A DNA stretch of 64,000 nt. It comes from an uncultured Hyphomicrobiales bacterium (GTDB taxonomy: Bacteria; Pseudomonadota; Alphaproteobacteria; Rhizobiales; Beijerinckiaceae). Positions 43,037-51,461 of the stretch are shown here, one piece after another. The position numbers and the translations under genes were made by a program. How positions within the stretch are numbered: the stretch's first letter is position 1; each line of letters opens with the position of its first letter. A model generated the notes under the pieces. The model was not told the origin of the DNA. It did no database searches and was given only the letters and a program-made list of their open reading frames with translations. The DNA lies in the NCBI GenBank assembly GCA_903847605.1, contig CAINED010000044.1, forward strand, positions 62,001 through 126,000, in the 5' to 3' direction.

Positions 43037-43309
43037 ATGACCACGCGCACACGTAGACGCCACGTTCAATTTGCACGGGAATTCAGCCTCAGGTCGGCAG
43101 GGCGTAACATTCCGGCGGGCAGTTACGAAGTTCTCACCGATGAGGAATTGATCGAGGGGCTGTCTTTTCCGGTCTATCGACGCGTGGCGACCTTCATTCT
43201 GGTCCCCGGTACGGATTCCGCCGCAAATACCGTTGAAATGCTCGCAGCTGAACCCTCGGAACTCGAAGTCGCGCGAACCCGAGGTCCGGATGCGGCCTCG
43301 GCAACATGA
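43037..43309 (+). CDS. small hypothetical protein
   Basis: A 90-residue soluble protein (MTTRTRRRHVQFAREFSLR..., then GRNIPAGSYEVLTDEELIEGLSFPVYRRVATFILVP). It contains a pattern common in small Rhizobiales proteins in which a short SH3-like core follows an Arg-rich start. No function is known. It is followed 20 bp later by the Lys-rich small gene, suggesting a three-gene operon through 43796. Confidence 0.6.
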   Translation: MTTRTRRRHVQFAREFSLRSAGRNIPAGSYEVLTDEELIEGLSFPVYRRVATFILVPGTDSAANTVEMLAAEPSELEVARTRGPDAASAT

Positions 43310-43329
43310 AATAGAAAGAGGAGAGGTCC

Positions 43330-43488
43330 ATGCCCAGAGGCGAGAAAAAAGGCAACAAAGAAAAGAAGAAGCCCAAGGCCGATAAAAACAAGGCCAAATC
43401 GGGCAATACGCCGTTTCCAATGGCTGCCGCGGGGTTTCAGTCCAATTCTTCCCTGACCGGAAACAAGCCCGGCAAATCGGGGAAATGA
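43330..43488 (+). CDS. 52-residue Lys-rich small protein
   Basis: A short gene: MPRGEKKGNKEKKKPKADKN then a tail with NTPFPMAAAGFQ and a C-terminal GNKPGKSGK. It is strongly basic (many Lys) and probably unstructured. A strong ribosome site, AGAGGAGAGG, is 4-5 nt before the ATG. The stop codon overlaps the start of the DUF1488 gene (ATGA). That arrangement and the ribosome site are the main evidence that it is translated. A nucleic-acid-binding or ribosome-associated role is possible but unproven. Confidence 0.65.
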   Translation: MPRGEKKGNKEKKKPKADKNKAKSGNTPFPMAAAGFQSNSSLTGNKPGKSGK

Positions 43489-43796
43489 TGGGCTGGTTCG
43501 CAAACAGGCGATCCTCGCCCGTGTCGCCTCGCTCGGCGATCGGCTTTCCCAATGCAAGCCGCTCATATGATCCGACGCGTCATGGCGTCCGGTTTTGGGG
43601 TAACGACAGTTCGATGGACGCGGATTTCATCGTAAGCGAGGAGGCCTTGCAACATCTCCAGTCAGGCCTTGGGGAGGCTGAAGCCGATTTTCTTCGCGCT
43701 TTCGACCTGCATCGCGAACGTATTCTTGAAGCGGCGACGAAAATCTACAAGCGTGACAATCGCGGCATGCATGTGGTCGGGGCAAGCGATTTCTAG
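43485..43796 (+). CDS. DUF1488-family protein
   Basis: A 103-residue protein. The segment IGFPNASRSYDPTRHGVRFWGNDS followed by EADFLRAFDLHRERILEAA is characteristic of DUF1488, a small protein family common in Rhizobiales with no known role. The start overlaps the stop of the Lys-rich gene; a second ATG at 43488 is the alternative. It ends the three-gene group. Confidence 0.75.
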   Translation: MMGWFANRRSSPVSPRSAIGFPNASRSYDPTRHGVRFWGNDSSMDADFIVSEEALQHLQSGLGEAEADFLRAFDLHRERILEAATKIYKRDNRGMHVVGASDF

Positions 43797-44033
43797 TTTT
43801 GGCGGCAGTGGACCGCCGTGGCGAAATTGCGGTTCGCCGCTAGAAGCGCGCCCCCGTGCTTCTCGTGAGCGCCGACGCGGCCTCCGACGAAGGCTGTGCC
43901 GGCGTGGGCAGCAGTAGCGTCAGCGCAAGTATGAAGTCGCTGCGCCCGCGAGCGCTCTCATCATCATTCGTTTCCGAAACAATTGTCTGGGCTTTGCGTT
44001 GTTCGTCGGTGACGACGAGCAAGAGGCAACGCC

Positions 44034-44561
44034 ATGAACAATCTGACCCGAGTTTGCGCTTCTTTTGCGCTATTCCTTGCGCCGGCAGCAGCGTTGGCGC
44101 AGTCGGCAACCATCGATATCAACCGCATCTCGGATACCGGCGTCGGTGAAAAGATCGGCACGATTACCGCCATCGAAACCAGGCAGGGCATGTCCTTCCA
44201 GGTCGAGATCAGGGGATTGCCGGCTGGCGATCACGGCTTTCACGTGCACGAGAATGGCGACTGCCGGGCAGCGTTGAAAGATGGCAAAATGGCCGCAGGC
44301 GAAGCGGCCGGGCCGCACTACGACCCCGATGGGCGAAAATCGCATCGTGGGCCTACTGGCGAAGGCCACAAAGGCGATCTTCCCGTGTTGTCGCTCGATG
44401 AAGCGGAGACTGCAAAAATGGTCAACGTAGAGCGGCTCAAGATGGCCGACATCATCGGCAAGGCCATCGTGATACACGCCGGCGGCGACAATTATAGCGA
44501 CAGCCCCGAGAATGGCGGCGGCGCGGCCCGCATCGCCTGCGGCGTAGTCCCCAAGCCCTGA
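44034..44561 (+). CDS. sodC: periplasmic Cu/Zn superoxide dismutase
   Basis: A 175-residue exported enzyme that dismutates superoxide in the periplasm. The signal peptide ends PAAALAQ. The copper ligands are in GFHVHENGDC and VIHAGGDNY. The zinc site is in GPHYDP, SHRGP and GHKGDLP. The disulfide pair is Cys in NGDC and in RIACGVV. The ATG at 44034 has AAGAGG upstream. It stands alone, with no obvious operon partner. Confidence 0.93.
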   Translation: MNNLTRVCASFALFLAPAAALAQSATIDINRISDTGVGEKIGTITAIETRQGMSFQVEIRGLPAGDHGFHVHENGDCRAALKDGKMAAGEAAGPHYDPDGRKSHRGPTGEGHKGDLPVLSLDEAETAKMVNVERLKMADIIGKAIVIHAGGDNYSDSPENGGGAARIACGVVPKP

Positions 44562-44629
44562 TTTCGCGATCTTTCCTCCGTCTCCGGCTTTCGTCTATTC
44601 TGGGGCGAAACCGGGCGGGGGAATTGCGC

Positions 44630-44998
44630 ATGTATGCGGGAAAGACATTTTTTCAAATCGCGGGCCAGTTGATGATCGCCTTCCTGTTTCTGGGAACCGG
44701 CGTGAGCAACGCAATCTGGAAGGAGAAGCAGCATATCGACCGCATGGTCGCCTATGACATTCCCTTTCCCCGCCTCGTCCTGTGGATCGGTTTCGCCATG
44801 CAGTTCGTGGGCGGCGTCATGGTTGCGTTCGACTGGAAGACGCATATCGGCGCGGCGATGCTCATCGCCTTCGTGATTCTGGCTTCTGCCATTTTTCACC
44901 GATATTGGGAGGTGGAAGATCCGTTGCGGCGGCACTTCCATGTTTCATTCCTGTTCAGCAATGTCGCTATCATCGGCGCATTGCTGCTGTTGATGTAG
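44630..44998 (+). CDS. DoxX-like membrane protein
   Basis: A 122-residue protein with four predicted helices. The first helix (FFQIAGQLMIAFLFLGTGVSNAI) and the IPFPRLVLWIGFAMQFVGGVMVAF segment match the DoxX family. The start is the ATG at 44630, with GGGGG upstream; a TTG at 44624 would add two residues. It is followed by the FAD monooxygenase gene after 10 bp, so the two are likely co-transcribed. Confidence 0.75.
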   Translation: MYAGKTFFQIAGQLMIAFLFLGTGVSNAIWKEKQHIDRMVAYDIPFPRLVLWIGFAMQFVGGVMVAFDWKTHIGAAMLIAFVILASAIFHRYWEVEDPLRRHFHVSFLFSNVAIIGALLLLM

Positions 44999-45008
44999 AG
45001 AGAAAGAA

Positions 45009-46247
45009 ATGAAAGCGCTTGTCATCGGGGGAGGCATAGGCGGGCTCGTCACGGCGCTCGAACTTAACAAGATCGGCATCGAGGCGCATGTGTTCGAAAG
45101 CGTCGCGGACGTAAAGCCACTCGGGGTCGGCATCAACCTGCTGCCGCATTGCGTGCGCTGTCTCGATCATCTCGGCGCTCTGGATCGGCTCCTCGCTCTG
45201 GGCATCCCCACGGACGAACAGGCGCTTTACACCAATCGCGGCCAGAAAGTGTGGACCGAACCGCGCGGCGTCAAGGCCGGCTATCAATGGCCGCAGATCG
45301 CGATTCATCGCGGCGAGTTGCAGGTCGCGCTGATGGAACTCGCGCGGGAGCAACTGCCTCACTCCCAAATCCATACGGGACATCACCTTCAGGACTTCAG
45401 GACAACAAGCGATGGCCGCATCGCGGCGCGCTTCATCGACAGGCGCACAGGCGCAGCGCTCGGTGAGATGGATGGAGATTTCCTGATTGGCGCGGACGGC
45501 ATCCATTCCGTGGTGCGCGCGGCCTTCTATCCGGGCGAGGGTCCGCCGCGTTGGAACGGCGCGATCATCTGGCGCTCGGCGAGTTACGCCAAGCCATTTC
45601 TCACGGGACGCACGCAACTCGGCATCGGCGGACGCCAGACCTTCATCACCTATCCCATGTCGAAGCGCGAAGAGGACAAGGGCAGCGGACTCATCAACTG
45701 GGCTGCGCGCTTCTTCGTTGATCCATCGAAGGGATTTGCGCGCGAGGACTGGAACAGGGAAGGGCGGCTTGAGGATTTTCTGCCACGCTACGACAACTGG
45801 CGTTTCGAATTTCTCGATGTGCCCGACCTGATTCTGAAGGCAGAGAAGGTCTGGGAGTTTCCCATGGTGGATCGCGATCCGCTGCCGCGCTGGACATATG
45901 GGCGCGCCACATTGCTCGGAGATGCTGCCCATCCCATGTATCCGCTGGGTTCGAACGGCGCTTCGCAGGCGATCCTCGATGCGCGGGCTCTAGCGCAGGC
46001 CATTATCGATCTCAATGACATCGATGCTGCGCTCGCGCGCTATGAAAGCGAACGCCGCACGCGTACCGCAGACATTGTATTGCGCAATCGCAGCGGCGGA
46101 CCTGAAGTCGTGATCCGTATGGCCGAAGAGCGTGCGCCCGAAGGCTTCGCGGATATCGAGGATGTCATCCCGCGCGAGGAACTCGAACGCATCTCCAGGA
46201 CCTACAAGGAACTCGCGAAATTCGACGTCGAATCGGTCAACGCGTAG
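45009..46247 (+). CDS. FAD-dependent monooxygenase, PHBH-fold
   Basis: A 412-residue group A flavoprotein. It opens with the dinucleotide-binding VIGGGIGGLVTALELN, has the central DG motif GADGIHSVVR and ends with the FAD motif GDAAHPMYPLGSNGASQA. The long middle insertion and the 'DARALAQA' segment resemble flavin-dependent hydroxylases of phenazine or aromatic substrates. It uses NAD(P)H and O2 to hydroxylate a ring. It is followed by an NMT1-type receptor gene (46300), suggesting linkage to an imported substrate. Confidence 0.85.
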   Translation: MKALVIGGGIGGLVTALELNKIGIEAHVFESVADVKPLGVGINLLPHCVRCLDHLGALDRLLALGIPTDEQALYTNRGQKVWTEPRGVKAGYQWPQIAIHRGELQVALMELAREQLPHSQIHTGHHLQDFRTTSDGRIAARFIDRRTGAALGEMDGDFLIGADGIHSVVRAAFYPGEGPPRWNGAIIWRSASYAKPFLTGRTQLGIGGRQTFITYPMSKREEDKGSGLINWAARFFVDPSKGFAREDWNREGRLEDFLPRYDNWRFEFLDVPDLILKAEKVWEFPMVDRDPLPRWTYGRATLLGDAAHPMYPLGSNGASQAILDARALAQAIIDLNDIDAALARYESERRTRTADIVLRNRSGGPEVVIRMAEERAPEGFADIEDVIPREELERISRTYKELAKFDVESVNA

Positions 46248-46299
46248 AATGATATGCGGCAAGAGCCAGCAACTGGCCGCCGCCAGCAGGGAGGGAAAG

Positions 46300-47310
46300 A
46301 TGATCACACGTCGCCTGTTCGTGCAGGGTGTGGGCTTGGCAGCGCTCGCTGCGCCGGCCATCGCGCAAACCCGCCCGCTGGTCCGCTATGCCTCGGTTGG
46401 AGGCGGCACGGATGCGGGCCTCTATCTCGCGGAAGAATATGGGCTCTTCGCCGAGGAAGGCGTGCGCGTTGAAATGCAGCGTATTCCCAGCATTCCTAAT
46501 CTCGTCACGGCCATTGCGACCGAACAGCTGGAAGCGGCAGGTATTCCCATTGCGCCGGGTCTGTTCGCTGCCGCGCGGCGCGGCGTCAACATTCGCTTCG
46601 TCGGCGACAAGCAGAGCCTGCGCACCGGCATTTCAGCTACGCGTCTTCTTGTGCGAAGCGCGAGCTGGAAAGGCGATGAGGCTGCGACTGTGAAATCCCT
46701 GCGGGGCAAGCCTGTCGCCGGTCCCGGACGCACCTCCATCGGCTATTATCTCGTGGCGCAACTTCTGAAGAAGCATGGGATGAGCCTCGAGGATATCAAC
46801 TATACCGAATTGCAACTGCCGAGCATGAATGCAGCGCTCACGAATGGCGCCATCGAGGCCTGCATCATCATCGATCCCTTCATGGCGCAAGCGTTGCGCA
46901 GCGGCGTCGCGCGCGTGCTTTCCGATCTCACGGAATTCGTGCCGCCCGGCGGGACCATCGTGCCGCTGATCTACAGCGAGAAATTCGCGCTGCAGAAAGA
47001 GGCGGCGCAAGGATTCATGAACGCGTATATGCGCGGCGTGCGCCTTTACAATGATGCGATAAAAGCGGGCGGCGATCGCGGCAAAATGGCGGAAGTCGTT
47101 GCGCGTCGCATGGGCGTCGAGAAAAGCATCATCGAACAGTCGGCCGACATCGGCCTCGATCCCGACCAGAAGCTCGATCCGAAATTTTTGGCGACCGTTC
47201 AGCAGTTCTTCATCGAGCAGAAATTGCTGGAACAGCCGGCCGATCTCGGCAAGCTCGTCGACAATTCTTTCGCCGAAGCGGCATTGAAGAAATTCGGCGC
47301 TTACAAATAA
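46300..47310 (+). CDS. NMT1/SsuA-type ABC substrate-binding protein
   Basis: A 336-residue periplasmic receptor of the nitrate/sulfonate/taurine/thiamine-precursor type. The leader MITRRLFVQGVGLAALAAP ends in IAQ. Family motifs are LVRYASVGGGTDAGLYLAEEYGLFAEEGV, the NLVTAIATEQLEAAGIP segment and VAGPGRTSIGYYLVAQLLKKHG. The ATG at 46300 has AGGGAGG upstream. No permease or ATPase is adjacent. It sits 52 bp after the FAD monooxygenase gene. Confidence 0.85.
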   Translation: MITRRLFVQGVGLAALAAPAIAQTRPLVRYASVGGGTDAGLYLAEEYGLFAEEGVRVEMQRIPSIPNLVTAIATEQLEAAGIPIAPGLFAAARRGVNIRFVGDKQSLRTGISATRLLVRSASWKGDEAATVKSLRGKPVAGPGRTSIGYYLVAQLLKKHGMSLEDINYTELQLPSMNAALTNGAIEACIIIDPFMAQALRSGVARVLSDLTEFVPPGGTIVPLIYSEKFALQKEAAQGFMNAYMRGVRLYNDAIKAGGDRGKMAEVVARRMGVEKSIIEQSADIGLDPDQKLDPKFLATVQQFFIEQKLLEQPADLGKLVDNSFAEAALKKFGAYK

Positions 47311-47320
47311 GCGCCGAATT
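47291..47320. terminator. 13-bp stem spanning the stop codon between convergent genes
   Basis: A perfect 13-bp inverted repeat (47291-47303 with 47308-47320) has loop CAAA. It covers the last codons and stop codon of the receptor gene and lies just before the end of the convergent enoyl-CoA hydratase gene. No clear T run follows, so it may be a bidirectional or processing-type 3' end. Confidence 0.5.
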
Positions 47321-47330
47321 CTAGTGCGAA

Positions 47331-48071
47331 TTAATGCTTGCCGCCGCCCTTCTTGATCTCGTTCGACGAGTTGATGACGGCGTGGAAATTGCGCGCGAAA
47401 TCGACGGCTGAGGGAACGTCCATCGTCATCGCGCGCTTGAGATAGTCCTTCACGCCTTCGAGCGCGATATCAGGCATGGTCAAAAGCTTCTGGCACAAAG
47501 CCTCGACGCGCGCATCGAGTTCGGCTTCCGGCGCGACATCGCTGACGAGCCCATAGGCGATGGCGCGTTCCGCCGGCACACGCGCCGCCGAATAGACCAT
47601 GTATTTGAGGCCCTTGTGCGTCGCGCGGTCGATCAGCGAAGAGAGAACCATCGTCGGCAGAATATTGTGTTCCATCTCGTTGATCTGGAAGACGGCGCTG
47701 TCGGCGGCGATGGTGATGTCGGAGACCGAGGCGATCGAGCAACCGAAGCCCACGGCTTCGCCGCGCACCTTGGCGATCACGGGAATGCGGCAATAGCGGA
47801 TGGCGGCATAGCAATCGAAGACGACATCGGCCTGGCGGCGGCGATCAAGCGCTTCATTGGTGACGGCGGGCCGGCGGCCGTGGTTCGCGCGTCCCCGGCA
47901 AAAGCTTTTGCCGGCGCCGGTCAGGAGAACGAGGCGCGCCTTCTCATGCGCAGTGTTCAGCGCCGCGGTGACCTCTGCGGCCATATCGTCGGTCGCCGCA
48001 TTGCCATCGTCGGGACGGTTCAGCGTAACGCGCAGGATGCCATTATCGAGTTCGCACAGAAGATCGCTCAT
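47331..48071 (-). CDS. enoyl-CoA hydratase/isomerase-family protein
   Basis: A 246-residue crotonase-fold protein. Typical features are LLTGAGKSFCRGR for the first oxyanion-hole strand, the IPVIAKVRGEAVGFGCSIASVSD segment for the second, and the following INEMEHNILPT. The catalytic Glu pair of classical hydratases is not clearly conserved, so an isomerase or hydrolase role is possible. AAAAGGACC precedes the ATG. The upstream neighbour on the same strand is a TctC-type receptor 29 bp away. Confidence 0.8.
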   Translation of the reverse strand: MSDLLCELDNGILRVTLNRPDDGNAATDDMAAEVTAALNTAHEKARLVLLTGAGKSFCRGRANHGRRPAVTNEALDRRRQADVVFDCYAAIRYCRIPVIAKVRGEAVGFGCSIASVSDITIAADSAVFQINEMEHNILPTMVLSSLIDRATHKGLKYMVYSAARVPAERAIAYGLVSDVAPEAELDARVEALCQKLLTMPDIALEGVKDYLKRAMTMDVPSAVDFARNFHAVINSSNEIKKGGGKH

Positions 48072-48100
48072 TGTTGGTCCTTTTTTCGGAGAGTGAATAT

Positions 48101-49111
48101 CTACTCGCGCGCCTTGCGCGCGCGTTCCAGAAGGGCAGGGGAGAGATTGTCGAATTGCCTTACGAATTCCTGCAATTTCTCGCCGGACATCGGGTCGAAT
48201 TCGGCATTGGTCTTTTCGATTTCGGCCTGGAACTGCTTGTCCTGAAGCATGGCATCGAAGCCGCGGCGCAAAAGCGCAACGATTTCGGCGTTGACGCCGG
48301 GCGGCGCGATGAAGGCGCGCCCGATATCCCCGCCGCTCGCATAGAGGGCAAGTATCTGACGATCTTCTTCCGTGCGTCCGGCTTCGACGAGCGCCGGCAC
48401 GTCCTTGAGATCGGGATGCCGCGTTGTCGTGAATTGCATGACCACGTTGACGAGCTTGTCGCGCAGCAATTCATTGCGTCGCACCTTCAGCGTGTTCCAC
48501 GAGGTGAAAGCGCCTTCGGTTTCACCGCGCTCCATCGCTAGCAACATCGGCGTCGCGCTCTGGTAGCCGCCGATGATCTTCAGTTTTGCGCCGCCGATCG
48601 TGTTGAGAATCTTCCAGTAATCGTAAGCCGAAGAGCCAGGCGCAGTCGCTGAAACCGGCACGGAATGCTGGCGCGCATCTTCAAGGGATTTCACTTTCGA
48701 CGTGTGCCAGAAAAGCCCGATCTCGACGCTCGACGTGATGCGCCCGATATAGTTGAACTTGCCGGCCTCGTATTGCACGCCCTGCATGCCCAGTTTGTCG
48801 GCGATGGCGATCTGCTGCGTCGTGATGCCGATGGCCGTGCCATCCTTGGGCGCTGCCGAGTAAAGAAAGCCGAGCGCGCGAAAGCCGGCTGCGCCCGGCA
48901 TGTTCTGCGGCACAAGTCTTGGTTCGCCCGGCAGATGCGGCGCCATGTGGCGCGCGAGCATTCGGCCATAAAAATCGTAGCTGCCGCCTGCGTCATATCC
49001 GATATAGACGCTGATCGTCTTGCCCTTGAAATGATCGTTGGCGAGCGAGTCCGTTGCAACCGTAGCCATCAGCGTCGCGACTAGAGACGCCGCACACGCG
49101 ATCTTTTTCAT
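48101..49111 (-). CDS. TctC/Bug-like periplasmic receptor
   Basis: A predicted 336-residue receptor. The signal peptide MKKIACAASLVATLMATVAT is followed by FKGKTISVYIGYDAGGSYDFYGRML, NMPGAAGFRALGFLY and APKDGTAIG, the motifs of the subfamily that also includes the genes at 29682 and 58308. The first ATG (49111) is used. A TTG at 49120 sits closer to GGAGGA and could be the real start, giving three extra residues. It precedes the enoyl-CoA hydratase gene, so the two probably share a transcript. Confidence 0.85.
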   Translation of the reverse strand: MKKIACAASLVATLMATVATDSLANDHFKGKTISVYIGYDAGGSYDFYGRMLARHMAPHLPGEPRLVPQNMPGAAGFRALGFLYSAAPKDGTAIGITTQQIAIADKLGMQGVQYEAGKFNYIGRITSSVEIGLFWHTSKVKSLEDARQHSVPVSATAPGSSAYDYWKILNTIGGAKLKIIGGYQSATPMLLAMERGETEGAFTSWNTLKVRRNELLRDKLVNVVMQFTTTRHPDLKDVPALVEAGRTEEDRQILALYASGGDIGRAFIAPPGVNAEIVALLRRGFDAMLQDKQFQAEIEKTNAEFDPMSGEKLQEFVRQFDNLSPALLERARKARE

Positions 49112-49173
49112 CAAGGACAAGAGTTCCTCCGCAATATCGCGCCGCTCTCGGGGGCGGCGTCTTTGCGCGCAAG

Positions 49174-50148
49174 CTAATGCAGTTTCGGAGCCTTGAACAG
49201 GTGCGTACGGTCGCCCGATTTGACGCGCACCTCGAATGTGCGCCCGTCGCGCTGGATGGTCAGCGGGATTTCGATTCCGGCTTCGCCCTGCGCCTGAATG
49301 CGGCGGTAGAAGCTCGCCAGCGAGCGCACCGGATGACCGGCGACGGCGAGCAGGATATCGCCGTTCTTGAGATCAGCGCGTTTGGCGGGGCCGCGCTGGC
49401 TGCGTCCGACGACGACGATGTGATCGCCCATTTCCGTGGCGTAGAGCCCGAGCCAGGGTTTCGCCGGCGCGTTGCGACGGCCGAATTTTCTGAGGTCGTC
49501 GATAATGGGCTTCAGGAGATTGATCGGCACGATCATGTTGATGTGCCCGTCCTTGTCGCCGTCCTTGTTCTCCTCGAGATGCAGCGAGCCGATGCCGACG
49601 AGTTCGCCCGCTTCGTCGACGGCCGCCGTGCCGCCCCAGTTGGGATGGGCGGGCGAGGTGAGGATGGCGTTGTCGAGGACATATTCCCAGTAACCGGCAA
49701 ACTCCTGCCGTGCGACCACGTGGGCGGAAAGGGAACGCTCGCGCCCGCCAGCGCCGGCGACCAGCAGCGTGTCGCCGGTCTGCACGCGGTCCGAATTGCC
49801 GAAGCGAAGGTAAGGGAGATCGAGCCGCGCCAGCGCCTGGATCAGCCCGAAGCCCGTTTCCTGATCGTAGCCGAGCACGGTGCCGGGAAAGAGCCGGCCG
49901 TCGTTGGCGCGCAGCCACACTTCCTCGGCTTCGGTAATGAGATAGCCGATAGTGAGAACCGTTCCGCGCTCGTCGATCACGACGCCATTGCCGGCGCGTT
50001 CCGTGCCCAGCGTTTCAGCCGTGAAGGCGTCCTCGGGAATGCGCGCGGAGACGGCCACCACGGAGTCGAGTACCCGTTCGAGATCGAAGGCAAAATTCCG
50101 GGCGTTGGGCTGCAAGGAGGCAGGAATTCTCCAGTCCGGAACTGACAT
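49174..50148 (-). CDS. DegP/HtrA-like PDZ protein lacking the catalytic triad
   Basis: A 324-residue protein with a trypsin-like domain and a C-terminal PDZ domain (about residues 225-310, with GPAKRADLKNGDILLAVAG). The HtrA frame is clear (GNGVVIDERGTVLT, LPYLRFGNSDRVQTGD, GELVGIGSLHL). All three triad positions are changed: Tyr69 where HtrA has His (LTIGYLI), Gly99 where it has Asp (DQETGFG), and Trp171 where it has Ser (PNWGG). No signal peptide is seen, so it is probably cytoplasmic. It is likely a non-catalytic scaffold. It is divergent from the prohibitin-like gene at 50377. Confidence 0.8.
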   Translation of the reverse strand: MSVPDWRIPASLQPNARNFAFDLERVLDSVVAVSARIPEDAFTAETLGTERAGNGVVIDERGTVLTIGYLITEAEEVWLRANDGRLFPGTVLGYDQETGFGLIQALARLDLPYLRFGNSDRVQTGDTLLVAGAGGRERSLSAHVVARQEFAGYWEYVLDNAILTSPAHPNWGGTAAVDEAGELVGIGSLHLEENKDGDKDGHINMIVPINLLKPIIDDLRKFGRRNAPAKPWLGLYATEMGDHIVVVGRSQRGPAKRADLKNGDILLAVAGHPVRSLASFYRRIQAQGEAGIEIPLTIQRDGRTFEVRVKSGDRTHLFKAPKLH

Positions 50149-50376
50149 TCTGAATTAACTCCACGGATGTGCGGCTGCGCACACATTGATACGTTTCAAA
50201 CTTTATCATGCTCCGCTGTGCCGGTCATCGGCGATTGTCCGGGTCTTCGCCGGTCGGTGCAGGGGCGGTGGTCCGGTGTTTTCCGCAAATTGCCGGAAGC
50301 GGCCGCCACTGTCACGTTCTCCCGATCTGCGATAGGCTTGGCTTACGACGCAACGGTTCCGCCAGCAGGAGGAAAT

Positions 50377-51366
50377 ATGAGCGACGATAACGACTCCGGC
50401 CCGAAAAGGCGGGGAAAGAACCTCTCCCCCTGGCAAGGCGCGGGAGGCTCTGCTCCCTCGGGTGCCGCCACATCTGCTGCAAAAGGATTTTTCTCCATGT
50501 GGAATCTGTCGAAATTGCTGATCGCCGCCGTCGTGATTCTGGGCTTGATGGTGGTCGGCGGCTCCTTCTACACGGTGGATCAGGGCGAACGTGCGGTGGT
50601 TCTGCGGACGGGCGCCGTCGCCAATATTGCGCAGCCGGGGCTGGGCTTCAAACTGCCGTTCGTCGATCGCGTCGAAAAGGTTTCGGTGCAGACGCAGACT
50701 TTCACCTGGCAGCAGGTCAACGCCTATTCGGCGGACCAGCAACCGGCCGATCTAAAGATCAGCGTCACTTTCCAGGTCGATCCCGACCGGGTCAAGGATC
50801 TGTATGCACGCTTCGGCTCGATCAGCAACGCCGTCAACCGCGTCATCAGCCCCATCGTTAATCGCGACATCAAGGTGGTGTTCGGCCAGTTCACCGCGGC
50901 CCGCGCCATTCAGGAACGGGGCCGGCTGAATACGGATGCGCGCGAAGCCGTGCGGAAGGCGCTGGAAGGCGAACCCCTGTTGTTGCAGAGCCTGCAGATC
51001 GAGAACATCGACTTCTCCAAGGAATATATCCGCTCGGTCGAACAGCGCATGCAGGCGGAAGTGGAAGTTCAGCGGCTGCGGCAGAACGCCGAGCGCGAGA
51101 AAGTGCAGGCGCAGATCACCGTCACCAAGGCCAATGCCGACGCCGACTCGACGCTCGCGCGCGCCAAGGCCGAGGCGACCGCAACCCGGCTGCGCGGCGA
51201 GGCCGAAGCATTCGCCATCCGCGCCCGCGGCGAAGCCCTGCGCGATAATCCCGCCCTCATCGGTCTCGTCCAGGCCGAGAAATGGAATGGCCAGTTGCCG
51301 ACGACGATGGTGCCCGGCAGCGCGCTTCCCATGCTCAACGTGCAGACGCTCGCGCCCGGCAAATAG
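50377..51366 (+). CDS. SPFH/prohibitin-family membrane protein
   Basis: A 329-residue protein. A polar N-terminal tail is followed by one transmembrane helix (about residues 45-68), the SPFH/Band 7 domain (VDQGERAVVLRTGAVANIAQPGLGFKLPFVD), and a coiled-coil region with RSVEQRMQAEVEVQRLRQNAEREKVQAQITVTKANADA. The LQIENIDFSKEYI segment resembles prohibitins more than HflC. SPFH proteins form large membrane rings that organise proteases. AGGAGGAAA precedes the ATG. The divergent neighbour is a protease-dead HtrA-like gene. No second SPFH partner is nearby. Confidence 0.85.
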   Translation: MSDDNDSGPKRRGKNLSPWQGAGGSAPSGAATSAAKGFFSMWNLSKLLIAAVVILGLMVVGGSFYTVDQGERAVVLRTGAVANIAQPGLGFKLPFVDRVEKVSVQTQTFTWQQVNAYSADQQPADLKISVTFQVDPDRVKDLYARFGSISNAVNRVISPIVNRDIKVVFGQFTAARAIQERGRLNTDAREAVRKALEGEPLLLQSLQIENIDFSKEYIRSVEQRMQAEVEVQRLRQNAEREKVQAQITVTKANADADSTLARAKAEATATRLRGEAEAFAIRARGEALRDNPALIGLVQAEKWNGQLPTTMVPGSALPMLNVQTLAPGK

Positions 51367-51461
51367 CGCTTTTGGCCGCATGCCCACGCGGCCGCAGCTT
51401 CGCTATTCTCTCCCGCAGGACGAAGCGCGCGCCCATGACGGCGCAGCGCAGGGAGAGAGAC

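Noticed and set aside
49140-49160. GC-rich inverted repeat between the TctC-like and HtrA-like genes
   Set aside because: A 6-bp stem with no T tail on the relevant strand; not a convincing terminator.
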